From an uncultured Bacillota bacterium (GTDB lineage Bacteria; Bacillota; Clostridia; Peptostreptococcales; Anaerovoracaceae): a stretch of DNA of 26,183 nt. Both the position numbers and the translations under genes were made by a program. The notes beneath the pieces were generated by a model. That model searched no databases. It saw nothing but the letters and a program-made list of their open reading frames with translations, and had not been told where the DNA came from. Shown one piece after another: positions 16,576-25,570 of the stretch. Numbering within the stretch: the stretch's first letter is position 1; every line of letters starts with the position of its first letter. The stretch lies in NCBI GenBank assembly GCA_946546075.1, contig CAMNNV010000002.1:1-26183 (forward strand), given 5' to 3'.

Positions 16576-18474
16576 TTATACTTCAAGAAATATCGGCAGT
16601 ATGATCGGGCTTCTCTTGGTGCGCCCGTATATGAATCTTCTCAATCCTTCTCTCACGGCAGTCTTCATACCGTTGTAATCTCTGATATTCTTTGCCAGAC
16701 ATTCAAGAATGATCTCTTCGGCTCTGTTCTTTGCCGATTCGATCAGATCCTCATTTTCTCTCACGTAGACGAAGCCTCTTGAGATGATATCCGGACCGGA
16801 TGCCAGCATCATTTCACTTCGATCGATGGCTGCGACTACGATGATGAGTCCTGATTCGGAGAGAAGTCTTCTGTCTCTCAAAACGATGTTACCAACATCG
16901 CCGACGCCCAGACCGTCTACCATGATGCCGTCTGCATCACAGACAGAAGGTATGATCTTGGCGCTGTCTGAGGTGAGCTCAAGCGCATCGCCGTTCGTCA
17001 TAAGGAATATGTCGTCCTTTGATTTGCCAAGTTCTTCTGCCAGCTCTGCGTGAGCCTGAAGATGCCGGAATTCGCCGTGCACCGGCATGAAGAACTTCGG
17101 CCTGATAAGGCTGTGCATGAGTTTCAGTTCTTCCCTGCTGGCATGACCCGATACGTGTATATCGGCGATGTCAGAGTAGATGACCTCGGCACCGCTTTCT
17201 ACGAGTTTGTTGACGACATTCGCAACAGTAAGCTCATTTCCCGGAACAGGTGATGAGGAAAGGATGACCTGATCGCCTGCCTTGATCTTGATGGCTTTGT
17301 GCTCATTGGAAGCCATTCTCGCCAGAGCCGACATCGGCTCTCCCTGGCTGCCCGTCGTGATGATCACCAGCTCTTTGTCCTTGTAATTTCTGGCCTGGTT
17401 GATATCGATGATCGTCGACTTTTTGACCTCGATGTAACCCAGTTCCTGTGCGAGATTGACGACGTTGACCATGCTCCTTCCGGAGACTGCCACCTTCCTG
17501 CCGTTGGCCTGTGCCAGATCGATGATCTTCTTGATCCTGTGCACGTTCGATGAGAACGTGGCGATGATGATCCTGCTGTCCGAACTTCTGAAGATGCCGT
17601 CCAGCGTCTCGCCTACGACCCTTTCGGATCTTGTGTATCCGGGCCTCAGCACGTTTGTGCTGTCTGCCATCATCAGCAGGACTCCTTCGTCTCCTTTTCT
17701 CGCAAAGGCTGCGAGGTTGATCGGGTCACCGTCTACCGGTGTATAGTCGATCTTGAAGTCTCCCGTGTGGAAGATCTTCCCCGCCGGAGTGTCGATGCAG
17801 AAACAGAGAGAATCTGCTACAGAGTGCGTGATGCGGAACGGCTCGATCTTGAAGTGCCTTCCAAGCCTGAATTTCTGTTCCGGCTCGATCACGTGCATCT
17901 CTGCCTTGAGCCCGTGCTCCTTGAGCTTGTTGTCTATGAGGCCAAGAGGGAATCTTGCTCCGTAAATAGGCACGTTCAGCTCTTTGAGCAGATACGGTAC
18001 TGCTCCGATGTGGTCTTCGTGACCGTGTGTGATAAGAAGACCCTTGATCTTCTTATCGGTATTCTTAAGATATGTGAAATCCGGGATGACTTTGTCTATA
18101 CCGAACATATCATCATCAGGGAATGACAGGCCACAGTCTATTATTATAATATCGTTCTCATACTCTATGGCGGTCATGTTCTTACCGATCTCGTGAAGTC
18201 CTCCGAGAGGTATGACCCTGATTTTCTTTGCGGCATTATCTTTTATTTTTGTGCTTTGCTTCGTCTGCTTGACAGTCTGTTTTTTGCTGCTCTGTTTCTT
18301 CGATACAGCTTTTTTGACTTTTGTTTTTGACGGCTTTTCAGAAGCTGCGCTCTTTTGTTTCGTGTTTTTCGCTCTGACGGAGCTTCCGGTGTTCCTCCTT
18401 CTTCCTGACCTGCCGCGGCGGTCGGAACTACTTTTTCGAGGATCCACAGCTGTCTTTTTTTTGTTTTCGCTCAT
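16576..18474 (-). CDS. rnj: Ribonuclease J with basic N-terminal extension
   Basis: RNase J is a metallo-beta-lactamase/beta-CASP enzyme with 5'-3' exonuclease and endonuclease activity in mRNA decay and rRNA maturation. The 632-residue protein has IRVIPLGGLHEIGKNM (85-100), the zinc motif HGHEDH (150-155), ITHSVADS near 214, HTGDFKID near 235, and the beta-CASP and C-terminal domains with HVSGHAS and PVHGEFRHL. Residues 1-84, before the usual family start, are low-complexity and very basic: about 30 Lys or Arg, with repeated KK, SKK and RR. AGGAAGG precedes the ATG, and no later in-frame Met lies before the core, so the extension is probably real. It could bind RNA or ribosomes. Whether this is the J1 or J2 type is not clear. 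Confidence 0.94.
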   Translation of the reverse strand: MSENKKKTAVDPRKSSSDRRGRSGRRRNTGSSVRAKNTKQKSAASEKPSKTKVKKAVSKKQSSKKQTVKQTKQSTKIKDNAAKKIRVIPLGGLHEIGKNMTAIEYENDIIIIDCGLSFPDDDMFGIDKVIPDFTYLKNTDKKIKGLLITHGHEDHIGAVPYLLKELNVPIYGARFPLGLIDNKLKEHGLKAEMHVIEPEQKFRLGRHFKIEPFRITHSVADSLCFCIDTPAGKIFHTGDFKIDYTPVDGDPINLAAFARKGDEGVLLMMADSTNVLRPGYTRSERVVGETLDGIFRSSDSRIIIATFSSNVHRIKKIIDLAQANGRKVAVSGRSMVNVVNLAQELGYIEVKKSTIIDINQARNYKDKELVIITTGSQGEPMSALARMASNEHKAIKIKAGDQVILSSSPVPGNELTVANVVNKLVESGAEVIYSDIADIHVSGHASREELKLMHSLIRPKFFMPVHGEFRHLQAHAELAEELGKSKDDIFLMTNGDALELTSDSAKIIPSVCDADGIMVDGLGVGDVGNIVLRDRRLLSESGLIIVVAAIDRSEMMLASGPDIISRGFVYVRENEDLIESAKNRAEEIILECLAKNIRDYNGMKTAVREGLRRFIYGRTKRSPIILPIFLEV

Positions 18475-18522
18475 GTGTTTCCTTCCTGATCAAGAGCATG
18501 ACCAGGCGCGTGAAAAGGTCAT

Positions 18523-20991
18523 CTATTTGACTACGATGTTAATAAGCTTATTAGGTACTGCTATTACCTTTATCACGTTCTTGCCTTCCGTCAATGCCTT
18601 GACCTTATCGTCGTTCATGCAGACTTCCTGCATCTCTTCTCTTGAGAGGTCGCCTGCAATATCAAGTCTTTCTTTGATCTTACCGTTGATCTGGACTACG
18701 ATCTCAACGGTATCCTTAACAAGTGCGCTTTCATCATAGGAAGGCCAGCTCTGATCGTGCACTGAACCTTCTGCGCCGATGTGCTCCCACATCTCCTCTG
18801 CAACGTGAGGGATAAATGGTGCGAGCATCACGATGAGATCCTTTACGGTAGCTCCGAAGAGGGCTTCGTTCACATCCCCTTCTCTGTACTTGTACATCTC
18901 ATTTACGAGTTCCATTACTGTACTGATGGCAGTATTGAAATTGAATCTCGTTCCGATATCGTCGGATACCTTCTTGACAGCATAGTTCTTCCAGTAGTTC
19001 AGGTTCTTGTCTGCATCGTTTCTGATCTCGTATGCATCACCTGTTACCTTGTAGTCCTTTGTGAAGTCATATACCATGCGGTATACCCTGTTTATGAACC
19101 GGTAGCTGCCTTCTACTCCCTGGTCTGACCAGTCGAGTTCTCTTTCCGGCGGTGCTGCGAAGAGTATGAAAAGTCTTGCCGTGTCTGCACCGTACTTTTC
19201 GATGATCTCGGCAGGGCTTACGACGTTGCCCAGTGACTTGGACATCTTAGCGCCGTCTTTGATTACCATTCCCTGGGTAAGCAGGTTTTCGAACGGCTCT
19301 TCCTGGCTTACGAGACCCAGGTCATAAAGAGCCATCTGGAAGAATCTCGCATACATCAGATGGAGAATTGCGTGCTCAACTCCGCCGATGTACTGATCGA
19401 CGTTCATCCAGTAATCCACCTTATCCTTTGCGAATGCTTCCTTATCATTGAGGGCATCGCAGTATCTGAGGAAGTACCATGAAGAATCCAGGAATGTATC
19501 CATGGTATCGATCTCTCTTTTTGCCGGTTTGCCGCAGCACGGACATACGGCATTCTGGAATGTCTTGCTTGTAGCGATCGGTGATTCGCCTTTTCCTGTG
19601 AATTCGACGTCTTCCGGCAGAAGAACAGGAAGGTTTTCTTCCTTCTCAGGCTGCCAGCCGCAGTCTTCACAGTAGATCATAGGGATCGGTGTTCCCCAGT
19701 ATCTCTGTCTGGAGATCAGCCAGTCTCTCAGCTTGTAATTCGTCGTTTCCTTACCAATGCCCTTCTCTTCTACGTGCTTGATCATAGCAGCGATGGCATC
19801 TCTGTTGTTCATGCCGTCCATGAATCCTGAATTGATCATAGTACCTTCCGCTACGAAGGCTTCCTTCAGGTTGTTCAGATCGATTTCAGGATCGCCGGGA
19901 TCTACTACCGGAATGATCTCAAGATCGAACATCTTCGCAAAATCAAAGTCACGCGTATCGTGGGCAGGAACGGCCATGATGGCACCTGTTCCGTATCCCA
20001 TGAGGACGTAGTCTGAAATGAAGATCGGTACCTTCTTACCGTTGATCGGGTTGATGGCATATCTTCCGATGAATACACCTGTCTTCTCGTTCGAAGTAGA
20101 TGTTCTGTCTATATCGCTCATGTGCTGCACTTTTTCGATGTAGGCGTTGACATCTGCTTCGTATTCCGTACCGGCTACCAGCTCGCTGATGTATGGATGC
20201 TCAGGAGCCATTACCATATAAGTAACACCATAAAGCGTATCTGCTCTTGTAGTGTATACATCCATTGCCTTATCGAATCCTTCGATAGGGAACGTGATCT
20301 GAGCACCGTGGCTCTTGCCGATCCAGTTTCTCTGCATGATCTTTACCTTCTCAGGCCAACCAGGAAGTTTGTCAAGATTTGCAAGGAGTCTGTCAGCATA
20401 GTCTGTGATCTTGAAGTACCACTGTGAGAGGCTCTTCTTCGTTACAGGAGACTTACATCTCTCGCATTTGCCGTCCACGACCTGCTCGTTTGCAAGTACA
20501 GTCTGGCAGCTAGGACACCAGTTTACAGGGTTGTCTTTCTTATATGCTAAACCCTTCTTGTAGAACTGGATGAAGATCCACTGCATCCATCTGTAGTAAT
20601 CCGGCTTGCATGTTGCGACCTGTCTGTCCCAGTCGTAGGAAAGACCGAGCTCTTTGAGCTGCTTCGTCATTTCGTCCATGTTGGAGTAAGTCCATTCTGC
20701 AGGAGGTGTGCCGTTCTTGATGGCAGCGTTCTCTGCAGGAAGTCCAAAGGAGTCATAGCCCATTGGATGCAGGACGTTGAAGCCCTTCATTCTCTTGTAT
20801 CTGGCAAGTACGTCACCGATGGAATAGTTACGTACGTGTCCCATGTGGAGTTTTCCGGATGGGTACGGGAACATCTCCAGTACGTAGTATTTCTCTTTGT
20901 CAGCATCCTCTGTTACTTTGAAGGAATTGCTGTCTTCCCACTTCTTCTGCCACTTCTTTTCAATTTCTCCGAAATTGTATCTTTCTAACAT
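18523..20991 (-). CDS. leuS: Leucyl-tRNA synthetase
   Basis: This class I synthetase charges tRNA-Leu. The 822-residue protein is of normal bacterial length. It has the HIGH motif as HMGH (49-52) and KMSKS (582-586). A zinc-type Cys set (CPSC and CERC, around 165-185) and the CP1 editing domain, with [12 protein letters not shown] (about 248-259), lie between them. The C-terminal anticodon-binding and small beta domains are complete, ending in NIVVK. GGAGG lies about 9 bases before the ATG, and the rsfS stop is only 4 bases upstream. No T-box leader can fit, unlike leuS in many Bacillota. Confidence 0.98.
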   Translation of the reverse strand: MLERYNFGEIEKKWQKKWEDSNSFKVTEDADKEKYYVLEMFPYPSGKLHMGHVRNYSIGDVLARYKRMKGFNVLHPMGYDSFGLPAENAAIKNGTPPAEWTYSNMDEMTKQLKELGLSYDWDRQVATCKPDYYRWMQWIFIQFYKKGLAYKKDNPVNWCPSCQTVLANEQVVDGKCERCKSPVTKKSLSQWYFKITDYADRLLANLDKLPGWPEKVKIMQRNWIGKSHGAQITFPIEGFDKAMDVYTTRADTLYGVTYMVMAPEHPYISELVAGTEYEADVNAYIEKVQHMSDIDRTSTSNEKTGVFIGRYAINPINGKKVPIFISDYVLMGYGTGAIMAVPAHDTRDFDFAKMFDLEIIPVVDPGDPEIDLNNLKEAFVAEGTMINSGFMDGMNNRDAIAAMIKHVEEKGIGKETTNYKLRDWLISRQRYWGTPIPMIYCEDCGWQPEKEENLPVLLPEDVEFTGKGESPIATSKTFQNAVCPCCGKPAKREIDTMDTFLDSSWYFLRYCDALNDKEAFAKDKVDYWMNVDQYIGGVEHAILHLMYARFFQMALYDLGLVSQEEPFENLLTQGMVIKDGAKMSKSLGNVVSPAEIIEKYGADTARLFILFAAPPERELDWSDQGVEGSYRFINRVYRMVYDFTKDYKVTGDAYEIRNDADKNLNYWKNYAVKKVSDDIGTRFNFNTAISTVMELVNEMYKYREGDVNEALFGATVKDLIVMLAPFIPHVAEEMWEHIGAEGSVHDQSWPSYDESALVKDTVEIVVQINGKIKERLDIAGDLSREEMQEVCMNDDKVKALTEGKNVIKVIAVPNKLINIVVK

Positions 20992-20995
20992 CGTT

Positions 20996-21352
20996 TTAAG
21001 CCTCCAGCTTCTCTACATCCAGGATCTCACAGTCGCCCCAGATCTTCTCAAGGTTATATTTATCACGCATATCGTTACTCATAATATTGACGATCACATC
21101 GCCATAGTCCATCAATATCCAGCCTGTGGACTCATGACCTTCTACGCCTTTAGGGAAAATACCTTCAGGCTCCAGAACGTCTTCGACGTAATCCACAAGA
21201 GCACCAAGCTGTCTACCCGTGCCTCCTGTTGCCAGCACGAAATAATCCGCGAATGATGATTTTGGCAGAATGTCGATTATTTTGACATCGATTGCTTTTT
21301 TGCTCTCAAGCTGTTTCGCTATCTTGAGGGCCATTGATTTTGATTCCGTCAT
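20996..21352 (-). CDS. rsfS: Ribosome silencing factor RsfS
   Basis: RsfS binds protein uL14 on the large subunit and blocks subunit joining when nutrients run low. The 118-residue protein shows the conserved core IDVKIIDI (21-28), [12 protein letters not shown] (33-44), [20 protein letters not shown] (72-91) and a final YNLEKIWGD segment. AAGGAGA lies about 10 bases before the ATG, which overlaps the yqeK stop as ATGA. The order nadD-yqeK-rsfS-leuS is classic and supports the call. Confidence 0.95.
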   Translation of the reverse strand: MTESKSMALKIAKQLESKKAIDVKIIDILPKSSFADYFVLATGGTGRQLGALVDYVEDVLEPEGIFPKGVEGHESTGWILMDYGDVIVNIMSNDMRDKYNLEKIWGDCEILDVEKLEA

Positions 21353-21927
21353 AAATTATCTTTCTCCTTTAAATATTTCAGTGCATCGATCGTATCCTGA
21401 TCGATAAATGCGTCCTTTGATTTCAGAAACCTGACAGTTCCCTCAAGGGATAGTCTGCAGGCTTTATCCAGATCTTCATAGGCAGCCTCCCGGATCTTAT
21501 CCACGCCGGGATAATGTCTTCCGGGCTCTATGGCATCTGCAATGAAGAGGATCTTCTCCATAAGAGACATATTTGGTCTGCCTGTGGTGTGATAGGAAAC
21601 CGCGTTGATGAGTTCGGGATCATCGATCTCAAAAACCTGCTCCATGGCAGCCGCTGCGATCTTGCTGTGGGCGAGATTCGCGTTCCCTTTGTATCTTGCA
21701 GGCACTTTGAGCGTGTTTATGTACATGTCCATTGCCTGAGGCGAAAGGTTTCTGTATGCGTCGTGAAAAAGCGCTGCAAGTTCTGCTTTTGACACGTCTG
21801 CTCCGTAAACGCGGGCAAGCTTTGCGGCTTCCTCCTTCACGGCGTATGTATGTTTCAGCCTCGACTCTTTGAGATTCTCCTTTAGAAACTCTTCAAGCCG
21901 TTGCACTGTCTCATTCTGTTCGATCAT
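21349..21927 (-). CDS. yqeK: YqeK-type HD-domain Ap4A hydrolase
   Basis: YqeK proteins are HD-superfamily enzymes that split diadenosine tetraphosphate symmetrically to ADP. The 192-residue protein carries the metal set: H26 (KHTYAV), H55-D56 (LFHDAYR), H87 (AHSKIA), H113 (SYHTTGR) and D131 in FIADAIEPGRHY (128-139). The start overlaps the end of nadD by 17 bases. The ribosome site is weak (AGAGAA), so translation may depend on coupling to nadD. No earlier in-frame Met gives a better fit. The residue after the usual HDxA is Arg rather than Lys, a mild change. Confidence 0.9.
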   Translation of the reverse strand: MIEQNETVQRLEEFLKENLKESRLKHTYAVKEEAAKLARVYGADVSKAELAALFHDAYRNLSPQAMDMYINTLKVPARYKGNANLAHSKIAAAAMEQVFEIDDPELINAVSYHTTGRPNMSLMEKILFIADAIEPGRHYPGVDKIREAAYEDLDKACRLSLEGTVRFLKSKDAFIDQDTIDALKYLKEKDNL

Positions 21928-22528
21928 CTGAATAAAGTTCTCTTTCGATTATGTAATTCTTTACTGCCTCGGGAACGAGATCTGTGAGGTCTCCTCCCTC
22001 TCTTGCGATATCGCGTATCTGTGTCGATGACACGTCGATCTGAGTGTTGTGTATGCCTACTACAAAGGTGCCGTACGTATCCCGCAGATACTCCATGCAT
22101 TTCCGGAGTTCGTCATCTCGGTATCCGGGACGCGAGCCGACGATGAAAGAGTAGTTTCTCAGAAGTTCTTCTGAGTTTCTCCACTTCTCGATCATGAGGA
22201 GCGAATCCGTTCCCGTGATGAAGAAGAGTTCATCATCAGGATAGAGAAGCCTCATTTCTCTCATGGTCAGATATGTGTAGGACACTTCACTGGAATGGAT
22301 CTCGAAATCGGATACTTCAAGATGCGGCTCATCCTCTATCGCAAGACTGACCATGGCAAGCCTGTCTGCTGCAGGAGTCACTTTCTTTCCCTGCTTGAAA
22401 GGCTGCTGCCTTGCCGGTACGAGTATGACCTTGCTCAGGTCACACTGCGTAACGGAGTCTTTCGCAAGTCCTATATGTCCTTTGTGGATGGGATCGAATG
22501 ATCCGCCGAATATCCCGATCCTGCCCAT
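21911..22528 (-). CDS. nadD: Nicotinate-nucleotide adenylyltransferase
   Basis: NadD adenylates nicotinate mononucleotide to deamido-NAD, the step before NAD synthetase. The 205-residue protein has the nucleotidyltransferase signature GGSFDPIHKGH (8-18), GTDS (106-109) and SSTQIR (167-172). Length and order are standard for NadD. The ATG shares one base with the aspS stop (TAATG), with AAGGAAG upstream inside aspS. Co-location with yqeK puts two adenylate-nucleotide enzymes side by side. Confidence 0.96.
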   Translation of the reverse strand: MGRIGIFGGSFDPIHKGHIGLAKDSVTQCDLSKVILVPARQQPFKQGKKVTPAADRLAMVSLAIEDEPHLEVSDFEIHSSEVSYTYLTMREMRLLYPDDELFFITGTDSLLMIEKWRNSEELLRNYSFIVGSRPGYRDDELRKCMEYLRDTYGTFVVGIHNTQIDVSSTQIRDIAREGGDLTDLVPEAVKNYIIERELYSDDRTE

Positions 22529-24300
22529 TATTTTTCTTCCTTATCAGCAAGCCTGAGTCCAAGCTCTTCCAGCTGTGCTTCGTCAACGATTCCAGGGGCC
22601 TCGCTGACCATACACTGTGCGTTCTGGTTCTTAGGGAATGCAATAACCTCTCTGATGGATTTTTCTCCTGTCAGGAGCATTACGAATCTGTCAAGGCCGT
22701 ATGCCAGACCGCCGTGAGGTGGTGCTCCGTATTTGAAAGCTTCCACGAGGAATCCGAATTTCTCCTGGATCTCGTCGTCGCCCATGTTGAGAGCCTTGAA
22801 CATATCTTTCTGCATTTCCTGATCGTGTATTCTGATGCTCCCGCCGCCCAGCTCGACACCGTTGAGAACGATATCGTACGCGTTCGCTTTGCAGGAATGA
22901 GGATCTGTCTTCAGAAGTTCAGCGTCTTCGTCTCTCGGTGATGTGAACGGATGGTGCATTGCGGACCATCTGTCTTCCTTCTCGTCGTACTCGAAGAGCG
23001 GGAAGTCCACGACCCAGAGGAAGTTGAACTGGTTGTCGTCCAGAAGTCCCATCTGTCCTGCGATATGTCTTCTCAGGAATCCGAGGGAGTCGAAAACGAC
23101 CTTGTTCTTATCCGACACGATGAGGATCAGATCGTCATTGGATGCTCCCATCTTATCAGCGATCTGTCTGAGCTGTTCCTGGCTGAAGAACTTGTTTACG
23201 GATGAGCTGATCTCATCTGCTACCTTGATCCATACAAGTCCCTTTGCACCGTAGCTCTTCACATCGTGTGTCAGCTTATCGATTTTCTTTCTCGTATAGA
23301 GAGGTGCTCCGCCTGTGATGCAGATACCTCTTACGCTTCCGCCATTAGCAATTGCATCTGTGAATACGGAGAACTCGCAGTCCTTTACGAGATCTGTGAT
23401 ATCCTGCAGTTCGAATCCGAATCTTGTATCCGGCTTGTCGCTGCCGTAACGCTCCATGGCTTCGTCCCATGTCATTCTAGGGAACGGAGTCTGCAGGTCG
23501 AGACCTTTGAGCTCCTTGAATACTCTCTTCATGAAGCCTTCCTGGATCTCGATGACATCGTCGATGTTCACGAAGGACATCTCCAGGTCGATCTGTGTGA
23601 ATTCCGGCTGTCTGTCTGCTCTCAGGTCTTCATCTCTGAAGCACTTTGCGATCTGGAAGTATCTATCGGTACCACCTACCATCAGCAGCTGCTTGAATGT
23701 CTGCGGTGACTGCGGCAGCGCATAGAAATGGCCCTGGTTGACTCTGGATGGTACGAGATAGTCTCTTGCTCCTTCCGGAGTTGATTTGATCAGCATCGGT
23801 GTTTCGACTTCTGTGAAGCCGTTCTCTGCATAGTAGTTTCTGGCGATGTTCGTGAGCTTCGCTCTGAATGCCAGGTTGTCCTGCATCTTTTTCTTACGCA
23901 GGTCGAGATATCTGTATTTCAGTCTCAGGTTGTCGTCTACATTGTCGTCATCCTTGACGTAGATCGGTGGAGTCTCTGACTTGGAATAGATAACGAGATC
24001 TTCTGCAAACACTTCGATGTCACCTGTCGGAAGATCAGGGTTCTTGGATTCTCTTTCTTTGACAGTACCTGTCACACCGATAACGAATTCGCTTCTGAGT
24101 GAATCCGCCTTGTTGAAAAGCTCTTCCGGGATGTTATCATCAAATACGACCTGTGTAATTCCTGTCTTATCTCTGATATCGCAGAAAATAAGTCCGCCCA
24201 GGTTTCTTCTCTTCTGTACCCATCCGTTAAGAATAACTTTTTCGCCTACATTTGATTCTCTGAGCTCACCGCACATGTGAGTTCTTTTTAATACTTTCAT
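22528..24300 (-). CDS. aspS: Aspartyl-tRNA synthetase
   Basis: This class II synthetase charges tRNA-Asp. The 590-residue protein is the bacterial type. It has an N-terminal OB-fold anticodon domain (about 1-105, with WVQKRRNLGGLIF at 27-39), catalytic motif 2 FRDEDLRADRQPEFTQ (221-236), an inserted GAD-like domain, and motif 3 GLAYGLDRFVMLLTG near residue 530. In the RRNLGG loop Leu34 stands where many non-discriminating bacterial enzymes have His. That hints at a tRNA-Asp-specific enzyme, but one residue does not settle it. A 19-base gap with GGGGG separates the gene from hisS. Confidence 0.97.
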   Translation of the reverse strand: MKVLKRTHMCGELRESNVGEKVILNGWVQKRRNLGGLIFCDIRDKTGITQVVFDDNIPEELFNKADSLRSEFVIGVTGTVKERESKNPDLPTGDIEVFAEDLVIYSKSETPPIYVKDDDNVDDNLRLKYRYLDLRKKKMQDNLAFRAKLTNIARNYYAENGFTEVETPMLIKSTPEGARDYLVPSRVNQGHFYALPQSPQTFKQLLMVGGTDRYFQIAKCFRDEDLRADRQPEFTQIDLEMSFVNIDDVIEIQEGFMKRVFKELKGLDLQTPFPRMTWDEAMERYGSDKPDTRFGFELQDITDLVKDCEFSVFTDAIANGGSVRGICITGGAPLYTRKKIDKLTHDVKSYGAKGLVWIKVADEISSSVNKFFSQEQLRQIADKMGASNDDLILIVSDKNKVVFDSLGFLRRHIAGQMGLLDDNQFNFLWVVDFPLFEYDEKEDRWSAMHHPFTSPRDEDAELLKTDPHSCKANAYDIVLNGVELGGGSIRIHDQEMQKDMFKALNMGDDEIQEKFGFLVEAFKYGAPPHGGLAYGLDRFVMLLTGEKSIREVIAFPKNQNAQCMVSEAPGIVDEAQLEELGLRLADKEEK

Positions 24301-24319
24301 GTCTTTGCCCCCGATCGTA

Positions 24320-25570
24320 TTATTTTAATGAATTTATGATTTCTTCCATTGGAACTTCTATCTGTTCACCGCTTTCCATGTCCTTGATGGCAAAGCTGTT
24401 TCTCGCAAGTTCGTCTGCGCCGATGACGATGGTCTTCGCTGCGCCGATCCTGTTGGCGAACTTGAACTGGTTCTTGATGTTTCTGCCCATGACGTCCATC
24501 TGGACCTTGATGCCTTCTGACCTCATGTCCTGCATGAGCTTCAGTCCTGCGCCTTTGGCTTCCTCGCCCATCACGGCGATGAAGACGTCTGCATCGGAAG
24601 GCTCCGGTATCTGTGCTCCGCAGGCTTCCATCGTGAGCAGCAGTCTTTCCTTACCAAGTCCAAAGCCTACGCCCGGCGTTTCCGGTCCGCCCACTTCTTC
24701 TACCAGGTGGTCGTATCTTCCTCCGCCGCAGACGGTGCCCTGTGCTCCGATAGCGTCTGTCACGAACTCGAATGCTGTCTTCGTGTAGTAGTCAAGACCT
24801 CTTACGATGCCCGGATCTACCTCATATGTCACGCCGAGAGAATCCAGGTTCTTCTTCAGATCTTCGAAGGCCTCTCTGCAGTCATCGCAAAGGTAATCCA
24901 GCATGACCGGTGCGCCCTTGACCAGCTCCTGACATACAGGGGATTTGCAGTCCAGGATCCTCATCGGGTTCTTATTGTATCTGTCCTTGCAGGTATCGCA
25001 CAGCTCATCGTACTTCGGCTCCAGGAATTCTCTGAGGGCCTTGCGGTGCTCCTTCCTGCAGACAGGACAGCCAACGCTGTTGATCCGAAGTGAGATGTCC
25101 GTGATGCCCATCTTCGTCAGGAAATCCTGTGCCAGAGCGATGATCTCGGCATCTGCCAGCATGTCGTTGGAACCGAATGTTTCCACGCCGAACTGGTGGA
25201 ATTCCCTGAGTCTTCCGGCCTGCGGCTTCTCGTAACGGAAGCACGCCGTGTCGTAATAGAACTTGTTAGGCTGAGGACCCGCGAACAATTTGTGCTCCAC
25301 GACGGAACGCACGACTGGAGATGTGCCCTCCGGCTTGAGTGTGATGTCTCTGTTGCCGTGATCCTGGAAGGAATACATTTCCTTCTGGACGATATCTGTC
25401 GTATCACCCACACCTCTCTGGAACAGCTCTGTATGTTCGAATATAGGGGTCCTGATCTCCTTGTATCCGTAGAGCTCACAGAGATCTTTGAATTTATTCT
25501 CGATGTAGTGCCACTTATATGCCTCTTCCGGCAGTAAGTCTTTCGTGCCTTTTGGCGCTTTCGTAAGCAT
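24320..25570 (-). CDS. hisS: Histidyl-tRNA synthetase
   Basis: This class II synthetase charges tRNA-His. The 416-residue protein has APKGTKDLLPEE (5-16), LKPEGTSPVVR (78-88), motif 2 FRYEKPQAGRLREFHQFG (111-128), and the HisRS signatures RGLDYYT (257-263) and GGGRYDHLV (282-290). The C-terminal anticodon domain is complete. An insertion at 168-231 carries four Cys pairs (C168/C171, C191/C194, C208/C213, C228/C231), which could bind metal; similar Cys occur in other clostridial HisRS. GGAGGT lies 7 bases before the ATG, which shares a base with the hemZ stop (TAATG). No T-box leader can fit between them. Confidence 0.97.
   Translation of the reverse strand: MLTKAPKGTKDLLPEEAYKWHYIENKFKDLCELYGYKEIRTPIFEHTELFQRGVGDTTDIVQKEMYSFQDHGNRDITLKPEGTSPVVRSVVEHKLFAGPQPNKFYYDTACFRYEKPQAGRLREFHQFGVETFGSNDMLADAEIIALAQDFLTKMGITDISLRINSVGCPVCRKEHRKALREFLEPKYDELCDTCKDRYNKNPMRILDCKSPVCQELVKGAPVMLDYLCDDCREAFEDLKKNLDSLGVTYEVDPGIVRGLDYYTKTAFEFVTDAIGAQGTVCGGGRYDHLVEEVGGPETPGVGFGLGKERLLLTMEACGAQIPEPSDADVFIAVMGEEAKGAGLKLMQDMRSEGIKVQMDVMGRNIKNQFKFANRIGAAKTIVIGADELARNSFAIKDMESGEQIEVPMEEIINSLK

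Noticed and set aside
18498..18522. Inverted repeat ATGACC/GGTCAT just after leuS as a terminator
   Set aside because: Only six base pairs with a 13-base loop and no following U run.
21349..21927. HD-domain protein as a defence or second-messenger nuclease
   Set aside because: Residue pattern and the nadD-rsfS setting match YqeK, an Ap4A hydrolase.
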